A stretch of DNA of 55,047 bases from an uncultured Aquimonas sp. (GCF_937888285.1 NZ_CALART010000074.1:1-55047), one strand, 5' to 3'; counted from the stretch's first letter, positions 15,820-25,430 are shown. Notes: generated by a model not told the origin, from the letters alone. Translations and numbers: made by a program.

Positions 15820-17439
15820 TCACTGGCGAATCTGAGCAAACACCGCCCCAAAACCCGGCAGTTCCACGCGGCCCTCGCGCAGCGCGCCGCCGACCAGGCC
15901 GTGTCCGTCGAGCGCCTGTGCGCCCTGCGCCTCATCCAGCGCGAGCGTCTGAGCCTCCGCGCTCAGGTTGAACACGCAGAGCAGGCGCTCGCCCTCGAAC
16001 TCGCGCTCAAACGCCAGCACCGGTTCAGCGGTCGGAAGCACGCGCACCGCGCCCCAGCGCAGCGCCGGCAGCTCGCGGCGGAACGCCATGAAGCGACGGA
16101 AGCGCTGCAGTGCGGAGCCGTCGAGGGCTTCCTGCGCCTCCACGCTCAGCGGCAGATGCTCGGCCGGCACCGGCAGCCAGGGCTGGGCCGCGGTGAACCC
16201 GCCACGCTCAACGCCGCGCCAGGGCATCGGCGTGCGGCAGCCGTCGCGGCCCTTGAAGTTCGGCCAGAACGCGATGCCGTAGGGGTCCTGCAGCTGCTCG
16301 AAGGGAATGTCCGCTTCGGGAAGCCCGAGCTCTTCGCCCTGATAGACGCAGATCGAGCCGCGCAGGCTGCAGGCCATGGCGCTCAGCATCGCGGCCATGT
16401 GCGCCGGCGGCTGCGGCCCCCCCCAACGGGTGACCACGCGCTGCGAGTCGTGGTTGCTGATCGACCAGCAGGGCCAGCCCGCGGTCATCTTCGCTTCCAG
16501 ATCGTTCACCGTGCGACGCACGTGCTCGACGCTGAAATCCGGCGTCAGCAGCTCGAAGCTGTAGCCCATGTGCAGGCGATCCGGGCCGGTGTACTCGGCC
16601 ATCGTCTGCAGTGAATCCTCGGACGAAATCTCGCCCAGCGCCGCGACCTCGTCGAACTCGTCCATCAGCCCGCGCAGGCGCTGCAGGAAGGCGATGTTCT
16701 CGGGCTGGGTGTTGTTGTACCAGTGGTACTGGTAGGCGTAGGGGTTGTCCGGGCTGAAGCCGCGGCCGGTGCGCAGTTCCGCCGGCTTGGCCGGGTTGTC
16801 GCGCAGCTGGCGGTCGTGGAAGCAGAAGTTGATGGCATCCAGCCGCAGCCCGTCGACCCCGCGCTGCAGCCAGAAGCGCACGTTGTCCAGCGTCGCCTGC
16901 TGCACCTCGGGGTGGTGGAAATTGAGGTCCGGCTGGCTGACTAGGAAGTTGTGCAGGTAGTACTGCTCGCGCCGCGGCTCCCACTGCCAGGCGCAGCCGC
17001 CGAACAGGGACAGCCAGTTGTTCGGCGGCGTACCGTCCGGCTTCGGGTCGGCCCAGACATACCAGTCGGCCTTGGGGTTGTCGCGACTCTGCCGGCTCTC
17101 CTTGAACCAGGCGTGCTCGCTGGAGGTGTGGCTGAGCACCTGGTCGATCACCACCTTCAAGCCGAGCGCATGCGCCTTGGCGACGAGGCGATCGAAATCG
17201 TCGAGCGTGCCGAACATCGGATCGACGTCGCGGTAGTCGGCGATGTCGTAGCCGAAGTCCGCCATCGGAGACTTGAAGAAGGGGCTGATCCAGATCGCAT
17301 CCACGCCGAGGCTGGCCACGTAGTCGAGGCGCTCTATGATGCCCGGCAGGTCGCCGATGCCGTCGCCATTGCTGTCCTGGAAGCTGCGCGGATAGATCTG
17401 GTAGATGACGGCGCCGCGCCACCAGGGGGCTGTGCTCAT
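15820..17439 (-). CDS. GH13 alpha-glucosidase / oligo-1,6-glucosidase
   Basis: Cytoplasmic glycoside hydrolase acting on short alpha-glucosides. The 539-residue product begins PWWRGAVIYQIYPRSFQDSNGDG and contains the four GH13 regions: DQVLSH, GLRLDAINF (nucleophile Asp), ALGEISSED (acid/base Glu) and SNHDSQR. No signal peptide, consistent with a cytoplasmic enzyme of the GH13_23-like group. ATG at 17439 is preferred; a second ATG five codons upstream is possible. A degenerate palindrome shared with the debranching-enzyme promoter lies about 105 bases upstream. Confidence 0.93.
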   Translation of the reverse strand: MSTAPWWRGAVIYQIYPRSFQDSNGDGIGDLPGIIERLDYVASLGVDAIWISPFFKSPMADFGYDIADYRDVDPMFGTLDDFDRLVAKAHALGLKVVIDQVLSHTSSEHAWFKESRQSRDNPKADWYVWADPKPDGTPPNNWLSLFGGCAWQWEPRREQYYLHNFLVSQPDLNFHHPEVQQATLDNVRFWLQRGVDGLRLDAINFCFHDRQLRDNPAKPAELRTGRGFSPDNPYAYQYHWYNNTQPENIAFLQRLRGLMDEFDEVAALGEISSEDSLQTMAEYTGPDRLHMGYSFELLTPDFSVEHVRRTVNDLEAKMTAGWPCWSISNHDSQRVVTRWGGPQPPAHMAAMLSAMACSLRGSICVYQGEELGLPEADIPFEQLQDPYGIAFWPNFKGRDGCRTPMPWRGVERGGFTAAQPWLPVPAEHLPLSVEAQEALDGSALQRFRRFMAFRRELPALRWGAVRVLPTAEPVLAFEREFEGERLLCVFNLSAEAQTLALDEAQGAQALDGHGLVGGALREGRVELPGFGAVFAQIRQ

Positions 17440-17543
17440 TTCGGGGTTCCGCATTCGGGGGCCTGGGCGGCGACAGCGTGCAGGCGAGGGGATGTGAAGT
17501 TGGCGCCAAGCTTAATCAGCGCGTGCGCCGACGCTGCCCAGCG

Positions 17544-17557
17544 TGCATACGTATTCA
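17544..17557. promoter_or_regulatory. Candidate operator TGCATACGTATTCA
   Basis: Imperfect 14-base palindrome with ATACGTAT core in the 256-base gap upstream of the alpha-glucosidase gene. The core is identical to that of the perfect palindrome at 20849-20860. CG-centred palindromes of this size are typical of LacI-family operators. Confidence 0.5.
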
Positions 17558-17695
17558 TGTGCAGCGGCCTGCGGCTCACGACCTTCGTCGCATGTTCGAC
17601 CGCAGCATGATCCGCGCGGTGTTCCCCCTGAGTGGCTCTGCCGCCCACGTTGCGTCGATACGCGCTCGCAACAAAACCGGTGCGAGCGCCAAGGC

Positions 17696-20600
17696 TCACC
17701 GAAGAGACGCCTGCGGACGGATCCAAACCACGGCCGTGCGCGCGGGCAGGCTGAGGTGCAGCCGCGCGTCCGCGCCTGGCGCGCTCGACGACACCACTTC
17801 GACAACCGCTTCGCGGATGCGCAGATCCACACCCTCGGCCAGAGCCGGATGCAGCTGCCATGGGCCAGCCAGATGCGCCTGCGTGGCCGGACCGAGGGGC
17901 AGCTCGAAGCTCTGTGCCTGCGCGCTGACGTTCAGCGCGTACAGCACCGCCGCGTGCGGGCTGTCGTGAAGATCCTCGCCGTCCAGGTGCGCCGCGATCA
18001 CGCCGGAGCGGGCATCGCTAGCGAGGAAGCGCAGCCGCCGCTGCACCTCTTCGGCAGAATCCAGCCGCAGCAGCGGCGTCTGCGCGCGCAGGCGCAGCCA
18101 GTCGAGGAAGGCGCGGCGCGTGTAGTCGACGACCTCGGGCGCCGGCTTGAGTGCAGGGTCCGCCAGCAGATCGCGCATCTGCGGCCAGTCCTTCGCGTTG
18201 TCCCAGGCCGGCGGCAGGCCGCGGCCGAAGCCGTTGTCCTCGCCGCTGTAGTCGAGCCGGTTGAAGTGGTCGCCGCTGTCGTAGCTGTTGCGGTCCAGCG
18301 ACTTGCTGCGCAGCACTTCGACGCCGGCATGGAAGTAGGGCACGCCCTGGCTCAGCAGGTTGAAGGCCATGCCCAGCATCTGCACCCGCGCGCGCTCCTC
18401 GGCCGTCGTCGCCTGTGGCAGGCGCAGCGCGCTGATGTCGTACAGGGTCTGGTTGTCGTGGTTCTCGACGTAGTTGACGACCTCATTGGGCGAGGCCACA
18501 TAGCCGGCGGGCTGGCCCGCGTAGTCGAACTCGGCGAGCGCGCGCTCCACGCCATCGCTGCCGCGCATGCGGTAGCTGCGCAGCGTGCCGGCGAGACCAA
18601 CGCGGACGAGGTCGGCTGTGGAGCCGGGATTCGGGATTCGGGTTTGAGAGCCGGGATTGGGGATTGGGGATTGGGGTTTGGAGCCGGGATTCGGGAGTCG
18701 GGATTCGGGATTCGGAAGCGCCGCCTCCGCGCTCGACGCACGGGCGATTGACGCGGCGACCTCAAGCCCCTCTCCCCTGGAGGGAGAGGGGTTGGGGAGA
18801 GGGGGGGAACTCTCGCGACGCGCTGCCCCCTCTCCCCCGGCCCCTCTTCCACGAGGGGAGAGGGGAGACGAAGCGGCAGACTCGCGCTCCTCCGAATCCC
18901 GAATCCCGACTCCCGATTCCCTGCTCTCAACCCACCCATTCAGCCACCCATACGCCGTCCGCAGCTCCGCTCCCGCCGTCGCCGCACCACCGCCACGCAG
19001 CGCATCGCGCGCACGGTCGCTGAAGGTGGCGATGCCGCTGCCTGGCAGGCTCAGCTGGCTGGCCTGCTCGAAGCGCGCGCCGTCGGCGACCTCGCCGAAG
19101 TTCCAGCCCTCGCCGATGATCGGGATGCGCTTGCCGGCCGCGGCATCGACCGCGCGCATCAGGTCCAGCATCACCGACTTCGGCTGGTGGCCCATGAGGT
19201 CGAATCGGAAGCCGTCGATACGGTAGTCGCGCGCCCAGACCACGGCGGAGTCGATCATCAGCCGCGCCATCATCGCGTGCTCGGTGGCGGTGTTCTCGCA
19301 GCAAGTGCTGCGCTCGATCGCGCCCTTGGCATCGAGCCGGTGGTAATAGCCTGGAACGATCCGGTCGAGCACCGACTTCGCGTGCTGGCCGGCATGGCTG
19401 CTGTGGTTGTAGACCACATCGAGGCCGACCCGCAGGCCCAACGCGTGCAGGGCCATCACCATGCGCCGCAGCTCGCGGATGCGCACCGCACCGTCGCGTG
19501 CGTCCGAGGCATAGCTGCCCTCGGGCACGGTGAAATGCTGCGGGTCGTAGCCCCAGTTGAAACAGTCCTCGTGCTTGATCGCGGCGATCGTCGCCTGCTG
19601 CTGCTCGCTGTCCGGCGGCCCCATCACCACCGGCGTCACGCAGCCGGTTTCCGGAATCGTGCTGATGTCGTAGACCGGCAGCAGGTGCACATCGGTGAGC
19701 CCGGCCTCGGCCAGTTCGCGCAGGTGGCGCATGCCCAGGCTGTCGCGCTGGGCGAAGCCCAGGTAGCGGCCGCGATGTTCCGGCGGCACGCTGGCGTCGT
19801 CGCGCGAGAAATCGCGCACGTGCAGTTCGTACAGCACCATGTCGACGTTGTTCTCCGGTGCCGGCGGCCGCGGATGCGCGTCCCAGCCTTCGGGCTTGAA
19901 GCGCGCGTCATCGAGATCGACCACCATCGCGCGCTGGCCATCGGCGCCCAGGCCCAGGGCATAGGGGTCGGTCACCCGGTTGCGCACCAGGCCCAGGCCG
20001 GGCACGAACACGTCGACCAGATAGCTGTAGTAGCTGCCGATCGAAGCCTCCGGCAGGCGACCCGACCACACGCCGCTGGCCGCGTCGCGACTGAGTGCGC
20101 GCGCCGAGCGCGTAGCGCTGTCGTCATCCTCGTAGACGCAGACAGTCACCGACTGCGCGGTCGGTGCCCACAGTGCGAACATCGTGGCATCGGGAGTCGG
20201 CAGCGCGCCGAGCGGCGCGTCGAGCGCCGCCGCGTAGCGATCATCGAGTGCGGCCGCGTGCTGCACACGGGTCATGGTCTGCACGCGGCCCTCCGCATCG
20301 AGGGCGGCCAGCAGCAGATCGCCACGAAGCAGCACGCCGATGTCGGCAGCCACCGGCAGCACGAACTCCATGCCGCCGCCGAACCAGGCGGTGCGCTGCC
20401 CCTTGGCGAGCGGCAGGACATTGGTGACCGCCGTCAAGCGGTGCTGCGCAACCCCGGCATCGGGGCGCCCCTCGGCGTCCAGGCGGATCACGTCGTCCGC
20501 ATGCAGCAGGACGATGCCCTTGTCGGATGGCGCCTGCGGCCAGCGCAGCCGCTGCTCATCGAGCCAGATCGCCGCCGCGTCGGCCGGCAGGTCCGAGCGC

Positions 20601-20785
20601 GCGAGCACGCGGAAATGGCCCGATGCATCGCAGTCGGCGCGCAGGCTGTCTTCGGCCTGTACGGCGGCCGGCGCAGCCACCAGCAGCAGCGCGAGGCCAA
20701 GAACTACGCGGGCGCGGCGCCGCGATTGGGGCAGGCCGAATCGCTGCGTCGGCGTGGTCGATGGACTGCTCATTGGGCTCGACAT
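17696..20785 (-). CDS. Secreted pullulanase-type alpha-1,6-glucosidase with repeat-derived insert
   Basis: Debranching enzyme hydrolysing alpha-1,6 links in pullulan or branched maltodextrin. The 1029-residue product has a signal peptide (VVLGLALLLVAAPAAVQA), an N-terminal beta-rich part, a CBM48-like module (MFALWAPTAQSVTVCVYE near 195) and a GH13_14 catalytic domain with LYELHVRDFS, GLDVVYNHSS, IDGFRFDLMG (nucleophile), GEGWNFGE (acid) and YVENHDNQTL. Between YGWLNGW and TADLVRVGLAG, where relatives have a short loop, about 104 in-frame codons (residues about 618-722) consist entirely of dispersed repeats. The reading frame stays open. Whether the enzyme tolerates this loop is unknown. Confidence 0.92.
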   Translation of the reverse strand: MSSPMSSPSTTPTQRFGLPQSRRRARVVLGLALLLVAAPAAVQAEDSLRADCDASGHFRVLARSDLPADAAAIWLDEQRLRWPQAPSDKGIVLLHADDVIRLDAEGRPDAGVAQHRLTAVTNVLPLAKGQRTAWFGGGMEFVLPVAADIGVLLRGDLLLAALDAEGRVQTMTRVQHAAALDDRYAAALDAPLGALPTPDATMFALWAPTAQSVTVCVYEDDDSATRSARALSRDAASGVWSGRLPEASIGSYYSYLVDVFVPGLGLVRNRVTDPYALGLGADGQRAMVVDLDDARFKPEGWDAHPRPPAPENNVDMVLYELHVRDFSRDDASVPPEHRGRYLGFAQRDSLGMRHLRELAEAGLTDVHLLPVYDISTIPETGCVTPVVMGPPDSEQQQATIAAIKHEDCFNWGYDPQHFTVPEGSYASDARDGAVRIRELRRMVMALHALGLRVGLDVVYNHSSHAGQHAKSVLDRIVPGYYHRLDAKGAIERSTCCENTATEHAMMARLMIDSAVVWARDYRIDGFRFDLMGHQPKSVMLDLMRAVDAAAGKRIPIIGEGWNFGEVADGARFEQASQLSLPGSGIATFSDRARDALRGGGAATAGAELRTAYGWLNGWVESRESGVGIRDSEERESAASSPLSPRGRGAGGEGAARRESSPPLPNPSPSRGEGLEVAASIARASSAEAALPNPESRLPNPGSKPQSPIPNPGSQTRIPNPGSTADLVRVGLAGTLRSYRMRGSDGVERALAEFDYAGQPAGYVASPNEVVNYVENHDNQTLYDISALRLPQATTAEERARVQMLGMAFNLLSQGVPYFHAGVEVLRSKSLDRNSYDSGDHFNRLDYSGEDNGFGRGLPPAWDNAKDWPQMRDLLADPALKPAPEVVDYTRRAFLDWLRLRAQTPLLRLDSAEEVQRRLRFLASDARSGVIAAHLDGEDLHDSPHAAVLYALNVSAQAQSFELPLGPATQAHLAGPWQLHPALAEGVDLRIREAVVEVVSSSAPGADARLHLSLPARTAVVWIRPQASLR
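18619..18930. repeat. Cluster of dispersed repeats inside the pullulanase gene
   Basis: GGGATTCGGGATT-type units at 18622-18715 and 18892-18930 flank two REP-like palindromes (18767-18803, 18826-18866) of the same kind as 15636-15670. The whole block is about a multiple of three and contains no stop in the gene's frame. Confidence 0.85.
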
Positions 20786-20848
20786 CGCGGCCTTCCGTCG
20801 TGGCGGGCCCTCGACGATGCCAGACAGCGAGGCCTGATGGGCTGGCCT

Positions 20849-20860
20849 GCATACGTATGC
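20849..20860. promoter_or_regulatory. Candidate operator GCATACGTATGC
   Basis: Perfect 12-base palindrome in the 146-base gap between the divergent pullulanase and debranching genes, 64 bases from one start and 72 from the other. Its core recurs upstream of the alpha-glucosidase gene. Likely bound by a maltose/alpha-glucoside regulator of LacI type encoded outside the window (inference). Confidence 0.6.
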
Positions 20861-20931
20861 CTCGCAACTGCAGCACGGATTGCTGCCGCCACACGGCTAG
20901 CATCCGGGTCGGATCAACACGAGCCCTGCGC

Positions 20932-23439
20932 ATGCCAAAGTCTGCGGTTCCCTCGACGTCGAACGGCGCTCGACTTGCTCTGGCGCTGTTCGGTGTGTTG
21001 CTCATCGCGGTCGGCGTTGGCTGCGCGACGCGCGCGCCCACAGGCGATGTCCACGCCTATCCGGGCGTCGATGTCCAGGCGTCCAATCGAGCTGCGATCG
21101 AAGGCAGCGCAGAAACCGACGCCGCACGCTTCTTCGAAGCCATGGCGATCCGGATCGCACCCGGCGAGCGCGCGCAGTTCATCGCCAGCGACAACCGCGC
21201 CGGCTACTACGAGGGCTGGACGCATGGCCACGGCGTCGGCGTCGGCTATCGCATCGGTGAGCTCAGCCTGTTCGAGGATCGCGCGGCCTTCCTGGACGGG
21301 CAGCGATTGCAGAGAGACGCCGCGCGCAGCGAAACCCTGTACCCCTATGGTCACTGCGTCGAGCATGCGAATGCGCGCGACTGCCTGCTGCTGCATACGG
21401 GCCGAACTGCGCTCAGTCTGCGAATCGAATCCAACAACGCGGCCGAACTCGCCTTGATGCCGCTGTGGAGCGCCGCGCTTTCGGGCTATCGCGTCGAAGA
21501 GGTCGCTGAGGTTGGTGTCCTGCTGTTGGCGCCGCCGGCACCGACGCCCAAGGACGGCCATCCAGATTGGATCGCACTCAGCGCGGACGCACCGCTGCGT
21601 ATCGAATCGAGCCCCTCCGCTCACGGCGAAGCAATGTCCATCCGCCTCCATCGGACTACGCCCGGCAGGCGCTTCACCCTGCACATCGCATTTGCCGAGA
21701 ATCGCGAAGAAGCGATCGCGTCGGCGCGCGCGCTGGCTGCGCAGGACGGCTGGCAACAGCAGGTCGAACTGCAGCATCGGCGCCTCAGCCGAGCCCGCCT
21801 CATCACCCCGGACGCCGACTTCAACCGCGCCCTGCTGTGGGCCCAGGCCAGCGCGCACAGCTTCGTGGTCGAGCAGTACGGGCCGGGCATCTGGGCCGGC
21901 CTGCCCTGGTTCCGCGACAACTGGGGGCGCGACACTTTCATCGCGCTGCCGGGCACCCTGCTGGTTTCGGGCCGCTTCGCCGAGGCCCGCGCGGTGCTCG
22001 ATGCCTTTGCCGCGCGCCAGCAGCGCGACCCGTCCTCACCCGACTATGGCCGCGTGCCCAATCGGGTGGCAACCAACCAGCCGACCATCTACAACACCGT
22101 CGACGGCACGCCCTGGCTGCTGCGCGCGGGGCTCGAGTACGTGCGCCACAGCGGCGATGCCGGCTTCGCCGATCGCCTGATCGATCTCGCGCGTCTCTAC
22201 CTCGACGGCGCGCAGCGCCACCTCGACGCCGAGGGCCTGCTGCGGCATGCCGATGCCGATACCTGGATGGATGCGCGGGTCTACGAGAACGGCCCGGCGT
22301 GGTCGCCGCGCGGCGATCGTGCGGTCGAGATCCAGGCGCTGTGGATCACCGCGCTGGAGAGCGCCGCCGAGCTCGCCGAAGCGCGCGGGCAGGGCGGCGA
22401 TGCACAGGCCTGGCGCGCGCAGGCACGACGTGCCCGCGAGGCTGTGCTGAAGCGCTTCGTGATCGACGGACGCATCGCCGATCGCCTGCGCGCCGACGGC
22501 AGCGCCGATCTCGCTCGACGGCCCAACGCGCTGATGCTGATCAGCGTGCCCTGGTCGCCGATCCTCGATCCGAGGGCCGAAGCGCAGCTGCTGCGCGACA
22601 GCGTCGAGCATCTGCTGTTTCCGTATGGGATCGCTTCACTGGAGCCTGCGCACCCCTGGTTCCATCCGCGCCACGAGGCCCTGCGTCACGGCCAGCCCGC
22701 GCTGCACCACAAGGACGCCGCCTATCACAACGGCACGGTCTGGGGCTGGAATGCGGGCTTCACCATCACCGCACTCAACCGCCACGGCCAGCAGGAGCTC
22801 GCCTGGCGACTGACGCGCGAGCTGGCGCGACAGATCCTTGAAGTCGGCACGCGCGGCAGCATGAGCGAGCTGCTCGATGCAGCGCTTGGCGAAGACGGCA
22901 GGCCGGTGCCTTCGGGCACCTACGCGCAGTCCTGGAGTGTCGCCGAGTTCACCCGCAACGCCTGGCAGGACTACCTCGGCGTTCGCCCCGATCTGCTGCG
23001 CAACACCCTGCGCTTCGTGCCCGCGCTGCCGGCAGCGTGGACCAACGCCGAGGCGCGCATCCCGTTCGGCGACGGCGAAGCTCTGGGCCTGCGGATCGAG
23101 CAGGATGCAGCCCGCCAGCGCTGGCGCTTCGAGGGCTTGCCGCGGCAGTCGCAACGCATCGAACTCGATCTTCTGCAGGCCGAAGGCGGACGCGTGCGCG
23201 TCGGCTTCGAGCTGGGCGCAGCGGCGCGCGAGCTGATCTGGGACGGCCGCGAAGCATGGCTCGATGGTGCCCCCATTGAACAGACCGAGGTGCAGAGCTC
23301 GACCCAGGTCCTGCTGCAGGGCCTCGACTTTGCGACGCCGCCGTCCGCCGATCCCGCGCGCTATCCGATGACGCGCGAGAGCGATGGTCTGCGTCGACGG
23401 ATCCTTGAGCGTGCGCACGCCGAGGAGCCCGTGCAGTGA
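20932..23439 (+). CDS. Membrane-targeted amylo-alpha-1,6-glucosidase-like (glycogen debranching) protein
   Basis: An 835-residue protein with a hydrophobic N-terminal segment (LALALFGVLLIAVGVG) ending at Cys31; Gly at -3 makes it a poor lipobox, so it is either a lipoprotein or anchored. The N-terminal half resembles the debranching-enzyme N domain (ASDNRAGYYEGWTHGHG); the C-terminal (alpha/alpha)6 domain carries LPWFRDNWGRDTFIALPG, NTVDGTPWLL, DTWMDARVYENG and YHNGTVWGWNAG. Bacterial relatives usually lack an export signal, so an envelope location is notable. It is divergent from the pullulanase gene with a palindrome between, implying co-regulation. Confidence 0.88.
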   Translation: MPKSAVPSTSNGARLALALFGVLLIAVGVGCATRAPTGDVHAYPGVDVQASNRAAIEGSAETDAARFFEAMAIRIAPGERAQFIASDNRAGYYEGWTHGHGVGVGYRIGELSLFEDRAAFLDGQRLQRDAARSETLYPYGHCVEHANARDCLLLHTGRTALSLRIESNNAAELALMPLWSAALSGYRVEEVAEVGVLLLAPPAPTPKDGHPDWIALSADAPLRIESSPSAHGEAMSIRLHRTTPGRRFTLHIAFAENREEAIASARALAAQDGWQQQVELQHRRLSRARLITPDADFNRALLWAQASAHSFVVEQYGPGIWAGLPWFRDNWGRDTFIALPGTLLVSGRFAEARAVLDAFAARQQRDPSSPDYGRVPNRVATNQPTIYNTVDGTPWLLRAGLEYVRHSGDAGFADRLIDLARLYLDGAQRHLDAEGLLRHADADTWMDARVYENGPAWSPRGDRAVEIQALWITALESAAELAEARGQGGDAQAWRAQARRAREAVLKRFVIDGRIADRLRADGSADLARRPNALMLISVPWSPILDPRAEAQLLRDSVEHLLFPYGIASLEPAHPWFHPRHEALRHGQPALHHKDAAYHNGTVWGWNAGFTITALNRHGQQELAWRLTRELARQILEVGTRGSMSELLDAALGEDGRPVPSGTYAQSWSVAEFTRNAWQDYLGVRPDLLRNTLRFVPALPAAWTNAEARIPFGDGEALGLRIEQDAARQRWRFEGLPRQSQRIELDLLQAEGGRVRVGFELGAAARELIWDGREAWLDGAPIEQTEVQSSTQVLLQGLDFATPPSADPARYPMTRESDGLRRRILERAHAEEPVQ

Positions 23440-23456
23440 GCCCTCGCGTCGAGCGA

Positions 23457-24350
23457 TCAGCCTCTGCCGTCGACGCTCGCCTCGGCGTTCGACGCGCCCT
23501 GCGCGCGCTGCAGCAGCTTGGCCACGGGCTCGGGCAGATGCAGGTGCATGTCGGTCTGCGGGAAGGGAATGCTGTAGCCGGCCTCGGGCAGACCGCGATG
23601 CACGGCCTCCAGCAGGTCCGAGCGCGTCTGCGCGAAGTCCGGCGTGTTGACCCAGGCGCGCAATACCAGGTTGACACTGCTGTCGGCCAGCGCATCGACA
23701 ATCACATCGGGCGCAGGCTCGGCCAGCACGCTGGGATGTGCCTTGGCAAAGCCCAGCAGCGCCTCGCGTGCGCCGCGGATGTCGTTGCCGTAGTCGACGC
23801 CGACCGGGATGTCGACGCGGCGCTGCGCGCGGGCGGTGTAGTTGATGATCGGGCTGGCCGTGATCTGGCCGTTGGGCAGGGTGATCTCGTGGTTCTGGAA
23901 GCTGCGCAGCACGGTCTGGAACAACCGCACCTGCTCGACCACGCCGGTAATGCCGGCGATCTCGACCACGTCGCCGGTGCGGAAGGGCCGCAGCACGATC
24001 AGCATCACGCCGGCGGCAATGTTCGACAGCGAGTCCTTCATCGCCAGGCCCACGGCCAGGCCGGCCGCGCCCATCACTGCCAGCAGCGAGGTTGGCGGTA
24101 CGCCCAGGGCATCCAGCGCGGTGACCAGTACCAGCACCAGCACGACGGCGTGGGCCACGTTGCTGAAGAAGTTGGCGAGGATGGCCTCCATCCGGGTGCG
24201 CTCCAGCAGACCGCGCAGCGCGTTGGAGATGCGGCGCGCCAGCCACAGGCCTACCAGCACGATCAGCAGGGCTGCGGCGATGCGCAGGCCCCAGAAGGTG
24301 GCGATGCCCCACCAGTCGATGCCGCTGCCCGCCGCGATCAGTTCCTGCAT
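23457..24350 (-). CDS. Small-conductance mechanosensitive channel (MscS family)
   Basis: A 297-residue channel protein with three predicted membrane helices; the third (LLAVMGAAGLAVGLAMKDSLSNIAAG) is the Gly/Ala-rich pore helix of MscS. The cytoplasmic beta domain follows (FRTGDVVEIAGITGVVEQV, LPNGQI). It relieves turgor on hypo-osmotic shock. AGGAG lies eight bases before the ATG. It is convergent with the debranching gene (17 bases apart) and divergent from the esterase gene. Confidence 0.93.
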   Translation of the reverse strand: MQELIAAGSGIDWWGIATFWGLRIAAALLIVLVGLWLARRISNALRGLLERTRMEAILANFFSNVAHAVVLVLVLVTALDALGVPPTSLLAVMGAAGLAVGLAMKDSLSNIAAGVMLIVLRPFRTGDVVEIAGITGVVEQVRLFQTVLRSFQNHEITLPNGQITASPIINYTARAQRRVDIPVGVDYGNDIRGAREALLGFAKAHPSVLAEPAPDVIVDALADSSVNLVLRAWVNTPDFAQTRSDLLEAVHRGLPEAGYSIPFPQTDMHLHLPEPVAKLLQRAQGASNAEASVDGRG

Positions 24351-24478
24351 GAGGAGTTCTCCTGTCTTGAGTCGATGCTCGCATCCTCAGGATGCGACTT
24401 GCGTGGGCGGGAGCCTAGCGCCGCAGCCCTTAGATCGACGTTAGCGTCATGAAGACGAACAATCCGGGAGTGCTTTCG

Positions 24479-25417
24479 ATGCGACTGATTCCGTGGCTGC
24501 TGTGCTGTCTGCTTGTGCCCTTCGCCACCCATGCCGAGCCTGCGCCCGCGTCCGTCCTGCCCCAGGTGGAAGCGGGCAGGGTGGAGCGCATCGAGTTCGC
24601 GCCGGAGGGGCTGGCCACACGCACGGTCGATGTCTGGCTGCCGCCCGGCTATCCGGACGCTGCGCCCTACGCCACCCTGTACATGCACGACGGGCAGATG
24701 CTGTTCGATGCCGCTACCACCTGGAATCGCCAGGCTTGGGAGGTGGATCGCACGGCCGCGGCGCTGATCGAGCCGGGCGCGCTGCGACCCTTCATCGTGG
24801 TCGGCATCTGGAATGCCGGCGAGCACCGCTATCGAGACTACCTCCCGCAGCGTGTGTTCGAGTCGATGCCGGAAGAGGTTCGCCAGCGCTGGCGCGCTGC
24901 CGAGCGCGAGCCGGGCCGACCGCTGTTCGCCGGACCGCCTGCTGCCGATGCCTACGTGCGCTTCCTGGTGGGTGAATTGCGCCAGACGATCGAGTCGCGC
25001 TTCGCGGTCTCGCGCAAGCCAAAGGATCGCTTCCTGATGGGCTCCAGCATGGGCGGGCTGATCAGCCTCTATGCGCTGCTCGAACAGCCGCAGCACTTCG
25101 GCGGCGCCGCCGCGCTCTCCACCCACTGGCCCGGTGGCTTCCACCCCGCTGACGACAGCTTCGCGCAGGCGATGCGCACCTACCTGCGCGAGCGCCTGCC
25201 GACGCTGGGCCAACAGAAGATCTGGATGGACCACGGCACCGAAACCCTGGACGCGCTTTATCCTCCTCTGCAGCGCGAAGTCGATACCGTGTTCAACGCC
25301 TCGCCGCTGCCGCCTGCGCAGTGGCGAAGCCGCGAGTACCCCGGCACCGATCACAGCGAACAGGCCTGGGCGGCGCGCCTCGCCGACCCCCTGCGCTTCC
25401 TGCTGGCGCCGGAATAG
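24479..25417 (+). CDS. Secreted esterase-D-like alpha/beta hydrolase
   Basis: A 312-residue protein with a signal peptide (RLIPWLLCCLLVPFATHA). The mature part matches the putative esterase family (Fes/EstD type): TVDVWLPPGY, LYMHDGQMLFD, IVVGIWNAGEHRYRDYLP, nucleophile elbow MGSSMGG and a catalytic histidine in GTDHSEQAW. Substrate unknown. ATG at 24479 is preferred because GGGAG precedes it and the signal peptide begins there; an in-frame ATG ten codons upstream lacks a site. The stop lies five bases before the target duplication of the IS element. Confidence 0.88.
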   Translation: MRLIPWLLCCLLVPFATHAEPAPASVLPQVEAGRVERIEFAPEGLATRTVDVWLPPGYPDAAPYATLYMHDGQMLFDAATTWNRQAWEVDRTAAALIEPGALRPFIVVGIWNAGEHRYRDYLPQRVFESMPEEVRQRWRAAEREPGRPLFAGPPAADAYVRFLVGELRQTIESRFAVSRKPKDRFLMGSSMGGLISLYALLEQPQHFGGAAALSTHWPGGFHPADDSFAQAMRTYLRERLPTLGQQKIWMDHGTETLDALYPPLQREVDTVFNASPLPPAQWRSREYPGTDHSEQAWAARLADPLRFLLAPE

Positions 25418-25422
25418 GGTGG

Positions 25423-25430
25423 GCTCTGGC
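25423..25430 (+). repeat. Target-site duplication, left copy (GCTCTGGC)
   Basis: Eight bases directly left of the IS end, repeated exactly at 26763-26770. Confidence 0.85.
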
